Source: Tipula vernalis
Lineage: Eukaryota; Arthropoda; Insecta; Diptera; Tipulidae
Length of the DNA: 64,000 nt
Assembly (NCBI GenBank): GCA_958295665.1
Contig: OY282558.1
Location: 36,663,045 to 36,727,044 of the forward strand
Reading direction: 5' to 3'
Numbering within the stretch: the stretch's first letter is position 1; the number at the start of each line of letters is the position of its first letter. The notes beneath the pieces were generated by a model. The model worked only from the letters and a program-made list of their open reading frames with translations. It was not told the DNA's origin and ran no database searches. The position numbers were made by a program, and so were the translations under genes. Below are positions 37,144 to 47,100 of the stretch, one piece after another.

Positions 37144-37153
37144 CTTTATTTTA
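37144..37153 (-). promoter_or_regulatory. TATA-like box of the protease gene
   Basis: TAAAATAAAG on the minus strand, followed by AG, 28 bp before the first protease ATG. Confidence 0.45.
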
Positions 37154-37175
37154 GAATTGTGAGCTATTTATATTA

Positions 37176-38465
37176 TTAATAGTTCGTTATAATATTACGA
37201 TTTTTATCGATTTCTAGAGTAGTATCATATTCCAAGTACACTAGACATGTTTTAGTTGAGTTAAGAGCTTCTGCAAATCTTGCCTCTAATCTTAAGCTTC
37301 CTTGATTCATTAGAGAGTTACATGATAAAGTACTTGACATGTCTGAAGTTAAATCAAAAGCTAATAGGAAATAACCATTCTTAAACATTTCTTTGGTAAT
37401 CAAATTTCCCTGAGGTGTGTGTAAAATTCCACTTGATGTAAATATTGTTGAATACGCTCTAGCGTAACTGACCCCGTCTGCGAAATTCATTTCAATCGGT
37501 GCACTAGGAACTTGAACCCCATTCATATAAATTGAGAACGAAGTTATTTTATTATTTTTAAAATTATATGGGTTCTTAGATCTTTTCCCAGAATACGCAT
37601 CATTATCTATCATTGTAAATATTAGATTTGTTGGGAGCTGTCCTAACACAATATTATCCAGTGAAATTGAGTTTCCTCCGGTAGGAATTGTAAATGATTT
37701 AATTTCATTACGCTTGTAGTGGTATTTTGCTGTTGTATTTTCAAGCATTTTGTGATGAGCAATTAAAATATTTGGATTTATATGAGCATGTCTCAAGTAA
37801 AGTGTAGCTTCTGTTATTTTAACAATCGAAGTATCTGTATCAACACCGAGTAAATAAAACTCCGGTTTGTTCAATGTTAACGAAATTCGTAAATCTACAT
37901 TGTTTAATAATAACAAAGGTTGATTGAGCATGTCAGCATGCAATTTTCCATATACTTCTACAATTCTACTGTTTTTAGTTAACGCTGCTCTTAATTTTAA
38001 CCCATCGTTTTCATTAAGATTATCGAGATTTTTCGTCTCCAAACTCCATCCTGACAATTGCAAATGTGTTTTGTATGCATCATCACCATAATTTAATAGT
38101 TGTTCCAAATATGCTCGATAACTGTAATTCCCATCTGTTGAATTTATATTCTTCCCATTTAAAGAAATATTGACTTGATGAAACAGAGAATGCAGCATAT
38201 TGTTTACCAAACTAGGCTGATCTTTATCTGTGTCTATATATACCTTGCCATCATTTTTAGTTACTTGAAATTTCAGGCACAAATTTATGGATGATAAATC
38301 TAAATACGAATCGCCATGACTGTAACAAGCAAATTCAATAACCGACTGATTTTCTAAACTGGTTATAGGCTTGTATGCTACTTCTTCATTTTTTAAAATA
38401 CTTGTCTGAATTGAAGGCGGTTGAAATAAATCTAGTTCTGATTTCATACATTCTGTAAACGTCAT
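37176..38465 (-). CDS. PY: Major capsid protein, double jelly-roll (Polinton PY)
   Basis: 429 residues, matching the family of Polinton major capsid proteins that adopt the double jelly-roll fold of adenovirus hexon-like proteins (established for the family by structural modelling). The typical N-terminal part is present: a beta-rich first jelly roll with NNMLHSLFHQVNISLNG, then YRAYLEQLLNYG, the most conserved segment, followed by SGW. No stop or frameshift. Its ATG overlaps the stop of the upstream small basic gene by one base (TAATG), suggesting linked translation. A weak TATA-like stretch lies within that gene at about 38505-38520. It would form the capsid shell. Confidence 0.95.
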   Translation of the reverse strand: MTFTECMKSELDLFQPPSIQTSILKNEEVAYKPITSLENQSVIEFACYSHGDSYLDLSSINLCLKFQVTKNDGKVYIDTDKDQPSLVNNMLHSLFHQVNISLNGKNINSTDGNYSYRAYLEQLLNYGDDAYKTHLQLSGWSLETKNLDNLNENDGLKLRAALTKNSRIVEVYGKLHADMLNQPLLLLNNVDLRISLTLNKPEFYLLGVDTDTSIVKITEATLYLRHAHINPNILIAHHKMLENTTAKYHYKRNEIKSFTIPTGGNSISLDNIVLGQLPTNLIFTMIDNDAYSGKRSKNPYNFKNNKITSFSIYMNGVQVPSAPIEMNFADGVSYARAYSTIFTSSGILHTPQGNLITKEMFKNGYFLLAFDLTSDMSSTLSCNSLMNQGSLRLEARFAEALNSTKTCLVYLEYDTTLEIDKNRNIITNY

Positions 38466-38926
38466 TATGTAAAAATATCAATAATCCGTTTCTTGTTTGA
38501 TTTATTTTTTAATATATTTTTCCTCTTTTTCACTCTATCACGAGCAACTTTCAACTGTTTACAACGGCTTCTCAAACAGCCTTTTATTGAATTTTTAGCT
38601 CCTGTACCAGACATTTGTTTAATTTTTTCTGCTGCTTTATCTCGTAGTTTATCAACCACTTGTATTGATCTATCACGAAGTATTTCATTAATCGGCTTTT
38701 GCGTTTGAAGAATGTCTGAACCAACCTGAAGCGCTTCACTTTTTAAGCCCTGAAGGGCTGATGTTAATATTGGTTTCAAGTATCGAAATATTCCTGCGAA
38801 AAATCCTCCTAATCCTCTTCCCTTTTGATATACTCTTTGAGATCGTAATAATGGACCAAAATCTTCATTGTTATACCCACCACCACCTGATTGGTTAGCA
38901 TAGTACTTTGCGTAATAGTTATCCAT
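38465..38926 (-). CDS. Small basic virion protein with amphipathic segment (adenovirus pVI/core-like)
   Basis: 153 residues. It begins with a Tyr/Gly-rich segment including a GGGG run, then GRGLGGFFAGIFRYLKPIL, an amphipathic or membrane-active-looking stretch, and ends in a Lys/Arg-rich tail. Proteins of this plan accompany capsid genes in Polintons and adintoviruses and resemble adenovirus pVI or core proteins. The GxGG-type sites could be protease targets. The gene has a strong TATA box 27 bp upstream that overlaps the penton stop codon, and its own stop overlaps the start of the major capsid gene. The exact virion role is inferred. Confidence 0.8.
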   Translation of the reverse strand: MDNYYAKYYANQSGGGGYNNEDFGPLLRSQRVYQKGRGLGGFFAGIFRYLKPILTSALQGLKSEALQVGSDILQTQKPINEILRDRSIQVVDKLRDKAAEKIKQMSGTGAKNSIKGCLRSRCKQLKVARDRVKKRKNILKNKSNKKRIIDIFT

Positions 38927-38952
38927 TTGTAATTAATGTAATCTGTAAGATA

Positions 38953-38966
38953 CCTCTTTATATACC
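38953..38966 (-). promoter_or_regulatory. TATA box overlapping the penton stop codon
   Basis: GGTATATAAAGAGG on the minus strand, 27 bp upstream of the ATG at 38926. The TAA inside this box is the stop codon of the upstream penton-like gene (38958-38960), an economical, virus-like arrangement. Confidence 0.65.
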
Positions 38967-39827
38967 TTTACGAAAGTGAAGTACTAGGTAGGTCATAAAT
39001 AGTCCATCATTAAAATTGATTTGTTCTCCAGTTTCATCAGTTATTAAAATACTGATCTCTGATATATTATACTTTTCAATGGGACAATATTGAACATTAT
39101 CTATTTGATACGATCGAGGTATGCTTCTATCAGCGTCTGTTCCTAGAGGATGCATATACAAACATGGTACAGATGCATCTCCGATAGTTCTCGGTTTGAT
39201 TATATTACAATAAAAACATATGTAAAATGGAATTGGGTTGATATTTGTATTCACATCAATATAACTATCTTTAACATTTTTTATTTTAGCTTCAATCTGT
39301 TTTGTTGGTTTGAAATTTTTAATTTCCTTTTTTAAAGATTCTTTAAACTCTGGCCATCGCGTTATTCTAATTTGAGAAAATATTACATCAAAAAATTCCT
39401 CAAGTGTGTACTCTTGATTACATTTTATTAAGGGATAAACATCTTTTAACACTGGTAGCTGAATATATGGTTCATTCTTGTTATAATTGAATTTAACTAA
39501 TTCAGCTGATGAGTTATATCGATCAAAGAAATTAGGTTCTTCAATTTTTTGATAAAATTTAGAGGTAGTTGCATTTAAAAATATTATTAATTCTATGTCT
39601 AAAGGAAGTATTTGTTCTGATGTCGATTTAATTGTAATTTTTGTTTCATCACTTATAGAAGTATGAGCGACGTTAGTTAGACCAACATACCATTTCTCAT
39701 TAGAATCCAAATTTATAGTGTTTGGGAGTTTAACCGTGAACCTCGATAATGAATTTTTTGGGTAATATTTCAAAGAACTGTTACTTAAAAGAGTTACGTA
39801 TGTGAAATTATCCATCACTGTTCTCAT
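38958..39827 (-). CDS. PX: Minor capsid (penton-like) protein, Polinton PX
   Basis: 289 residues. The N-terminal pattern of a serine-rich start, YYPKNSLSRFTVKLP, INL and WYVGLTNV is characteristic of Polinton minor capsid proteins, predicted to be single jelly-roll pentons occupying capsid vertices. The rest is beta-rich with no interruptions. A TATA box TATATAAAGG (39868-39877) lies 41 bp upstream of the ATG. A second in-frame ATG follows four codons later (MDNFTYV). It is the first gene of the capsid cluster that continues through the small basic protein and the major capsid protein. Confidence 0.92.
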   Translation of the reverse strand: MRTVMDNFTYVTLLSNSSLKYYPKNSLSRFTVKLPNTINLDSNEKWYVGLTNVAHTSISDETKITIKSTSEQILPLDIELIIFLNATTSKFYQKIEEPNFFDRYNSSAELVKFNYNKNEPYIQLPVLKDVYPLIKCNQEYTLEEFFDVIFSQIRITRWPEFKESLKKEIKNFKPTKQIEAKIKNVKDSYIDVNTNINPIPFYICFYCNIIKPRTIGDASVPCLYMHPLGTDADRSIPRSYQIDNVQYCPIEKYNISEISILITDETGEQINFNDGLFMTYLVLHFRKGI

Positions 39828-39867
39828 TAATAACTATTAAATTAATAAATTAAAACACCGATTTTAT

Positions 39868-39877
39868 CCTTTATATA
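39868..39877 (-). promoter_or_regulatory. TATA box of the penton-like gene
   Basis: TATATAAAGG on the minus strand, 41 bp before the ATG at 39827, in the 70-bp gap to the upstream gene. Confidence 0.6.
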
Positions 39878-39897
39878 ACTTTTTATTTTTAAAATTT

Positions 39898-40689
39898 TTA
39901 TTTAATTCTTGACCAAGGTTGATTTCGTAAGCGTTCTTGTTCACTACGTTTTATTGTTTGAACTGTTAACGGACGATCACTTCTCCTCTGAGGTAGGTCT
40001 GAAGTTGTTTGTAGTGATCCTGGTTTTGGAGCCTGAAAAACACCTTTTTGTTTTTTAAAAATATGTTTTTTTGTTGGAACAGAGATTGTTGTTCCGTCCT
40101 TCATTTCAAATGTTCTGTACATATTAGAATGTGAAGAAATTCTTTCGCGTAAAATTTCTTTTGGATTAATAAACTCATCAGAAACAATACTATCATTATC
40201 ATCATCATCATCATCATCATCATCATCTTTATCATCGAATACATCGCTGTTATTTTCAAATGTTTCTTCTGCATCTAATTGTGTAAACACTGGCTTAGGT
40301 TTTTCATCAGCATCTGTGTACTCCTCTTTTGCTTTAGGTATATCAGCTTGTGTATATTTATCAGAACCTTTTGATGATGCATCTGTATTTGTATCTTTGT
40401 TTTTAGAAATAATTCTTTTAGTTTGAACTCCCACTTCATGAACATGACGTATTGCTGGTTGATACAAATTAAATTTATCTTTATACGCATTTTTTCTTTT
40501 CATTGATGAATATGTTAATAAGTTCTGTCTATATAGATGCCACTTATTCAAATCAGTTAGTTTGTTGTTACGTAGAATTGATTTCATATTTTTATCTAAT
40601 TCCGATAGTTTACTATCATCAATTAAAATTTTTTTAATTTTTTCGAAAATTTCTGGTTGTATAACAATCATCCGTTGTAAATTACTCAT
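39898..40689 (-). CDS. Acidic Polinton protein with poly-aspartate tract
   Basis: 263 residues. The N-terminal third has the recurring Polinton pattern SELDKNMKSIL...LTDLNKWHLYRQNLL. The middle is rich in Lys/Thr/Glu and contains 11 consecutive Asp encoded by an (ATC)n microsatellite (about 40195-40228 on the plus strand), then a basic, Pro/Arg-rich tail. The function is not known; a scaffold or core role would fit its charge pattern. Its ATG overlaps the stop of the upstream gene (ATGA, 40686-40689), suggesting translational coupling. The aspartate run is likely to vary in length between copies. Confidence 0.85.
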   Translation of the reverse strand: MSNLQRMIVIQPEIFEKIKKILIDDSKLSELDKNMKSILRNNKLTDLNKWHLYRQNLLTYSSMKRKNAYKDKFNLYQPAIRHVHEVGVQTKRIISKNKDTNTDASSKGSDKYTQADIPKAKEEYTDADEKPKPVFTQLDAEETFENNSDVFDDKDDDDDDDDDDNDSIVSDEFINPKEILRERISSHSNMYRTFEMKDGTTISVPTKKHIFKKQKGVFQAPKPGSLQTTSDLPQRRSDRPLTVQTIKRSEQERLRNQPWSRIK

Positions 40690-41018
40690 GATGTCTGATT
40701 AATTATTTGGCCTATCAACCCTGATAAAATAGTGCTGATTAAAACGGGTAAGAATCCACCTTTTTGTACAAGAATTTTACGCTTTGAAGAGAGACACAGT
40801 TTTGAACAAGCCAAGTCGCGAAGTTCTCTTTTATACTTTTTTAATTTTGTTTTACACTGTTTAGAAATTCTGTTGTTTCCATTTAATGTGTTGAGTGATA
40901 TTTCACATAAAGTTTTTATAACTTCAGGGGTGCAGACTTTAAGTAGCGCTTTTCTTGTTTTTGAGTTACACTTTTTTAGCACATGTAGAATATGTTTGTT
41001 TGCCTTCAATCGTTTCAT
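40686..41018 (-). CDS. Small Polinton protein with C-terminal hydrophobic segment
   Basis: 110 residues. A helical, basic body (LKKCNSKTRKALLKVCTPEVI, then CEISLNTLNGN, then K-rich helices) is followed by QKGGFLPVLISTILSGLI, a glycine-led hydrophobic tail that could be membrane-active. The GG may mark protease cleavage as in adenovirus precursors. The pattern is common in insect Polintons but without a proven role. The gene overlaps the 3' end of the ATPase gene by 53 bp and ends in an ATGA overlap with the acidic-protein gene, so three consecutive genes are interlocked. Confidence 0.85.
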   Translation of the reverse strand: MKRLKANKHILHVLKKCNSKTRKALLKVCTPEVIKTLCEISLNTLNGNNRISKQCKTKLKKYKRELRDLACSKLCLSSKRKILVQKGGFLPVLISTILSGLIGQIINQTS

Positions 41019-41661
41019 TTTTTATACACACTTTTTTATTTTCGAATAAAATTGATGGACAATAGCATGTGAAATAGCCTTTTTTTAAGATATCGGTACG
41101 GAAACGAAATAAATCATTAACTGATTGTGTTAAATCAAATAGTAAATAACCATGAGGTCTCGAAGTAGCTTCATTATATACCCTCATAAGTTCCGCTGTG
41201 TTTTCAGGGTATATTTGTCTGGCTAGAGAACAAATCTGAGATCTGTCTCGTGGATTTTTAAAAACTACAAGATATTTACAATTTAAAGAAATATCTCGAC
41301 AATATTTTGCCTGATGAAACACATTCTGAGTTACTAAAATAATAGATAAATTATTATGATGTGAACCTTTGGTAAAAAGTTCACAAATATTTTTATTATA
41401 CGCTTCTGTCATTAGATCATCTAATATTATGATACTTCCGTCTTCGCAATTCTCAAAAGTATCTGGGATATTTTTTATAATTTCTATTTCATTTGTTTCA
41501 TAGATATCTTGTGGTATCGCTTTTGAGTTTCCATTACACCACACAATTTTATTAAATTTTTTACCATCATTTAAATGTTTTAATAAATTTAAAACGAAAG
41601 TTGTTTTTCCACACCCTGAGGGTCCCGCAACCATCATTGTAAACGGTTTAACCATATACAT
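40966..41661 (-). CDS. ATP: FtsK/A32-like genome-packaging ATPase (Polinton ATP)
   Basis: 231 residues. Walker A is GPSGCGKTT (residues 13-21), and Walker B is IIILDD with D81 and D82. The sensor-like stretch ILVTQN ends at N113, followed by HQAKYCRDI. This is the order in the packaging ATPases of Polintons, virophages and poxvirus A32. It would drive DNA into the capsid. It is the first leftward gene, closest to the right TIR, with a TATA box 31 bp upstream. The start is ATG 41661; a second ATG lies two codons further in. Its end overlaps the next gene by 53 bp. No damage seen. Confidence 0.95.
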   Translation of the reverse strand: MYMVKPFTMMVAGPSGCGKTTFVLNLLKHLNDGKKFNKIVWCNGNSKAIPQDIYETNEIEIIKNIPDTFENCEDGSIIILDDLMTEAYNKNICELFTKGSHHNNLSIILVTQNVFHQAKYCRDISLNCKYLVVFKNPRDRSQICSLARQIYPENTAELMRVYNEATSRPHGYLLFDLTQSVNDLFRFRTDILKKGYFTCYCPSILFENKKVCIKNETIEGKQTYSTCAKKV

Positions 41662-41691
41662 TATTCTAATGTATCATACAATAAATGCGTA

Positions 41692-41702
41692 CCCTTTTAT
41701 AA
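41692..41702 (-). promoter_or_regulatory. TATA box of the ATPase gene
   Basis: TTATAAAAGGG on the minus strand, 31 bp upstream of the ATG at 41661, between the gene and the right TIR. Confidence 0.6.
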
Positions 41703-41809
41703 CTTCTAAATAGAATGATTTTTTTTTCACAAAATGCAGATGTAATATAACAGGTTGATAACTATACAAATACACTTCAATTCAAATATTTTCTCTTACA
41801 TATACAGAA

Positions 41810-42490
41810 TTTCATTATGTACATTACAGCAAATTTTACGCCAAGGTTAAATTATAAAATATTATTATAACTATGCAGTTATGCATTCTCCGGAAATGTC
41901 AAGGTTGAATTAAAAAAAAAAAATATTATTATAACTTTACACTATCTAATTTCAATTAATAAAAAATTATTATCGTATACAAAATATTTTTAAAGCGTGT
42001 AGAGTTTGTAATCGACATTTAGGGGTATTATTATATGTATTATTTTAATTTTTTTATTTCGCTGAACATGCGGAATTTTTTTTAAAGCGTGTAGAGTTTG
42101 TAATCGACATTTAGGGGTATTATTATATTATTGTAATTTTTTTATTTCGCTGAACATGCGGAATTTTTTTTTTTAAACCATAAATAGTTGATGATTTACA
42201 ATCTCGCTCGTAGTATGATGGTTAAGACAGTTTCTTACCATGCAAAAGTCTCGAGTTCGATTCTCGTCGATGACCATGAATTTTTCTTGTTGAATTTACA
42301 CATGTTTTATCATTATTACAGAGTTTAGTTACTTTGATTGCACTGTACAGAGATTTAGTTACTGTGGTTGCACTGTGTAGTATGCATATAAAAAAATACG
42401 TAAACGTTCATGTTGTTGTAATTTACATGTAAAAAATGTTTGGTGTAAAATCTTTTTCGGTTGGCCCAGGACAATCCACTTTACACTACT
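41810..42490. repeat. Right terminal inverted repeat of the Polinton (~681 bp)
   Basis: Reverse complement of 28044-28725, ending CTTTACACTACT at 42490 and followed by the TTCTGT target duplication. It carries the second copy of the tRNA-like stretch and of the internal ~85-bp direct repeat. Confidence 0.95.
42204..42275 (+). other. tRNA-like sequence (degenerate) inside the right TIR
   Basis: Plus-strand twin of the stretch at 28260-28331. The A-box-like part begins at 42211 and the B-box-like part at about 42254. The acceptor stem is mostly unpaired, so it is not scored as a tRNA gene. Confidence 0.5.
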
Positions 42491-42496
42491 TTCTGT

Positions 42497-44060
42497 CGAT
42501 TGTGTGAGAAAACCCGCCATCTAAATTTCGATAAATCCCTTATATTCTTGTTGACCTAATTAAGCTAAACAGAAATCAATATCTACGAAATTTATTACTT
42601 ATCTACTTCACAAAACTTCAATTCTGTTTATAGACATAATTACCTGTACAGTCAAGCATGCAAAGTAAATAAAATCATATACCGCGAAAGGAACCTTAAA
42701 CATTATTTTCTTCCAAATCTTATCTGTGTATCATATTGGCAAAATTGACATTTAGCCTTCCGAAGAGTTTTACATAATTCTACTTTGTTCACAAATCTAC
42801 TTTGTTCATAAATGATTACGTCATTATAAATTGCAAACCAAATTTTAACTCAACTCTAATCATCATTTCCAAATTAGCATTTTATTTAGATATTTAGTTA
42901 ATTTATAATTTTATAGTATTAATTAAAATAATTTAGAACAAATAATTTGTATATAATATAGGAAAATTTCAATCAATATTCGCACACATTCAATCACACA
43001 AAACACAAGGATCCAATTTGAATCGAATACATGCATGTAGTATAAAATTCTAAAAGATTTCTAATGGTACCAAATAAATAATACATTTATAATACATAAT
43101 ATAATAAATATTTACTGCAACAGTAAACAGAGTTTACTGTTTAATTAATTAATTTAATTAAAAAATTTATTATTTCCAAGTTTATTAGATATTTATAAAA
43201 TTTAATGTAATTTTAATGTTGTTTATGTTACGTTAACGTCAACAATTGAGCATGTAAAAATGATTTTGTTAAATACTGTATGAGTTATTTTCGAATAAGA
43301 CTCGAACGTATTCGATAATACGTAGTATAAGAATCCCATTCGAATCAAACCGACACACCTACGTATATTTCATTTTGTATAGCATCTACATTCTATGCAT
43401 ACAATTAGCATCACAATGGCTCGAGAATACAGAGAATCCAAGGAATAAAACTAAAATTATATATAAAAGGAATACCAATACATACGAGTACATATGAGCA
43501 AACAACACTGCCAGTATACACACTATTATTTGTGCTACCATACATACAGTGGCAATAGTTATACATAATTTCAAACCAACAAAAATGTCCATACAAGACA
43601 CATATAAAGAAAATATATGAATTTAAATTATCTTCCATGTGCGTAGCAGGGGACATAACAAAGTTGGTTTTGAGATTCTACACAAAATAAAACACAAGAA
43701 CACTTTCAACTATGCGTAAAATAAAATAAGATATGAAAATTAACTACGTACATATATCAAATTAAGTTAAAATCAATTTCAATACAATCCAATTATTAGA
43801 TTTTAGTAACTAAATTCTGTGTACAACCTCACAAAAGCTAAAATCATGCACTTAATCAAGAAATCAAGAATTTTGATTTCTTTAGCTATAAATACAAAAC
43901 TTTGCCTGATAAATGCATCCCAGTGGATTGCATTTTCCAAAATTACACTTTAATTATTATTTCACTTTAAATAAATTGAATTAAATTAGAATTAAAATGT
44001 ATCACTATATGTATATAAAGTATATACATAATACTTCACACTAACACATAAATAAAAAAT
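42497..44060. other. AT-rich flank of the Polinton without genes
   Basis: No gene, no transposon ends and no strong repeats seen. Open frames near 43386-43656 are short, hydrophobic and show no recognisable domain. Confidence 0.5.
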
Positions 44061-44077
44061 AAAAATAAAATGAAAAT

Positions 44078-44180
44078 AAATTAAATTTTGAAGAGGAAAG
44101 ACAAAATACGTCTATCCTCTTTGAATGTTCCGATGTCTCCTCAGCTTTACGCGGCAATCATCCTTCCGGACGTATCCTCC
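44078..44180 (+). pseudogene. Possible 3' scrap of a non-LTR retrotransposon ORF2
   Basis: Translation gives a short peptide with T-S-I-L-F-E-C-S followed by RGNHPSGRILP. This resembles the C-terminal Cys/His region of insect non-LTR polyproteins (the H-x-LFxC type), but the histidine is replaced. Eighteen bases (44160-44177) match 24676-24693 exactly, where a TTGA microsatellite follows. Weak evidence. Confidence 0.3.
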
Positions 44181-47100
44181 CATAATAATAAATTTTGATA
44201 CGAGTATAGTTATGGAATTTAAGGATTGCCATAGAAGCGAAAAAGTATACAAATAATTATTAGCACAATAGTTCCAATGTGAGGTAAATTTATTTTTAAT
44301 ACTGAACTACAGAATTACATGCAACCCAAATTTAACGTTATTTAAACTTACTTTCGGACCTTAACTTTTAGGTTTGTAAAGTTTAAGTAACTTCAACCCA
44401 CGTTTAGATGCTTAAAATAAAACTGTTGTATGATTTTAAGTAATTCTAAAACAATTTTTTTAATGTATTCAAAAATGGATTTATTTCAGTTTTTCAATAA
44501 CTATAAAAATGACACAAGTTTGATACATGGTTTAATTTAAACCAACTAGGTTAAATTTAGCTAAAAATGAAGAATTCATTTACACAATTTTTTGAAGGCC
44601 ATGTTATTTTAAACCTAACCCAAATTTTGTAGTTAAAGTCGATTAACTGTTTATTTAGATGTTTCGTTTATTTGATTAGCGTAGATGTCAGAATTTTTAG
44701 GCCACTGACCTATATTCTAAAATAAAATCATTTGTTTTGTTGTTAATGTTGTGACGATGGAAATCATTTACCCCATTCCAATCGCACCATCATTATGTCG
44801 TCACCTAGCGAATTACCTAATATCATCAAACTATAGTTAGATAAATAAACAACCAATGCGACCTTACCAAATAATAAAAATAATTAAGACATTAATTTAT
44901 AAAGCATAAACTTATTCGCGCTCATTATCACCAAATTGGAATTGGCTTAAAGGAAAACTGGAAAATTAAAATTAATTTGTTAGTGTTAGGCACATAAAAC
45001 GCCTTTCGTAAATATTTATAAATATTTACCTCATTTATCGCGGGTGTGACACAAACGTATTTTGTTGTTTTTAGTTGAATGTTTTTTATAATATAAAATA
45101 AAACGTAAAAGCTTTTCTCTAAATTAATTTTTATTTTATTATATAATATAATCACGAAAATTTATGTCAACTCATTGAATAATGGAGCAGCAACTTGCGT
45201 TAAATTTATTATCGAGTATGTATTGTAAAGTTTAGAGAGAAGTGAAAAAAGCTTGAATCGATTTTGATGGGTGCAAAATCAATCTTCTATGCACATAAAA
45301 TATGATTATGAATATTTACAATAAAAAATTTAATACATTTTCCGATAAAATATTTAAATGTCATATTCCTGTTGCCATAAAATACAAAACTGTTGTATTA
45401 CGTACACGTGTGTGTGTGTGTGTTTGTTTGTGTGTCAATAAATAATAAACAGGAAAAATATTGCTGGTGCCGAATCGTATTCGGTATTTCGTATTTTTGT
45501 TGTGCAAAAAAAAATTCTATAGAACTTTAAAGCTTTTTACTGTTGACTTAATAAACGATGTACATTTTACGTAAATACAATATTTTCTATTCAATTTTTC
45601 ATTTGACTTTTTATTTATTTATTGGAAAACGATTGTCATAAAATTGGTCAAAAGATCGCTTATAACGGACTTATTACAGATATGAAGTAAGAAATCAGAA
45701 AATCAAAATTAAGTGCGGTTTTGCAACTTGAAAGTACTTTGTGCTCCGTCTAAAAACAACCGAGAAAGTGTAGGGAATGTCACATATCCGATAACAAAGG
45801 CGACACTTTCTGAGGTCTTCAAAAATTATGGCATCGTTATATGTTAATTAGAAAAAGCTCGAATATATACATAATTACAAATATACAAATGTGTGAGTGT
45901 GTCTGAGGCAAAACATTCATAAAACGACTTAACGTTACAAAAAAATTTAATTAATTCTTTTAACAAATATAATTATTTAATTGAGTTTTCAAAATTTGTA
46001 TTTTCGAGAGCAACGCTACAAAAAATCTTATCGCTAAATAATATGCAAATTTATTTATTTTTCGTGTACATATCTATACATTTTTAATGTTGTTGAATAT
46101 TCAATTTTTGAAAATTGAATATTAATGAGATTTTAAAAATTCGTAAAATTAAATTTATATTTTAAACCCTTTGATGATTTTTGTTTTGTTTTTTTTTTGG
46201 TTTGGAATACATTACACAAAAACATTGTGTATTTTAAAGCATCCGGGTCCTTGGTACATAATTGAGTGGAAAATATTTTTATATAGTACATATAATGTAT
46301 ATACCTACTCGAAATTCAATTGAATCGTAATGAAAAAAATGATTACCTCTAGCGCTATTACTTTACTTACAGAGTTAATTATGAAGCCAAAACTATAAAA
46401 ATTACGACCACATAAAGTACTGTACTTTTATTTTATCGTTTCGGGATTGTAGACGAACGAGTATATTTTCTTATGAACATAAATATGTCCGTCATAAAAT
46501 TTACGTTGGTATACGTATACTTTTGCTCTACTTTTAGGAAATCGATTTGCCTGTTTTTTTTTTCATCTCAGTGTAGCCAACACACAAAAATAGAATGTAT
46601 AAATAACTGTCACGTACAAATTAAATTGTTCAATATTGATATCATTTTCTTCTACACAAACAAAACTTGAACGAAGAGATGGAAAATAGCGCAGTTATGG
46701 GTTGGAAAATTTTAATATCAGTTTTAATGTTTAATTTATGATTATAGAATGAACTTTTTTTGTTTTTCACTGTCCTTTGCGTTGCGGTTGGTTTTATTTA
46801 TTTATATCTTGAATTGGAAAAGGTTAGTGCTGTGGGAAATACCTTTTTTGTGAATATTAAGATAATTTTAAATAAACGATAAAACATTTGTGACGAATTT
46901 GAATAAATAATCAAAAAGTAATTAGGTATGGTTTACATAAAAGTTACAATCAATATATATGGAATCTGTTCTCTTTTATGATTTTATTTTTTTGTAATTA
47001 ATTTACTGTATCAATTGACCTTCATTAAAAAGCTTATTGAAACAAAAAATTCCTCCTTTGAACTTTTTAATAAATTTTTTCTGGATTTAAAACTTCTCTC

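Larger units (their letters stand above)
28044..42490. mobile_element. Complete Polinton/Maverick element (14,447 bp)
   Basis: The element begins AGTAGTGTAAAG and ends CTTTACACTACT, flanked by a perfect 6-bp duplication TTCTGT (28038-28043 and 42491-42496). The 5'-AG...CT-3' ends, the 6-bp duplication and long inverted repeats are diagnostic of Polintons. Inside are the family's core genes: protein-primed DNA polymerase B, retroviral-type integrase, adenain-like protease, packaging ATPase, major and minor capsid proteins. A BIR protein and several accessory proteins are also present. All core frames are open. The capsid gene set means the element may be the integrated form of a virus (adintovirus-like); particle formation is an inference. 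Confidence 0.97.

Noticed and set aside
42204..42275. A functional tRNA gene in the Polinton TIR
   Set aside because: Only about three of seven acceptor pairs and a poor anticodon stem; kept only as a tRNA-like feature.
43386..43656. Overlapping hydrophobic open frames resembling membrane peptides
   Set aside because: Two frames of the same AT-rich stretch, no start context or family.
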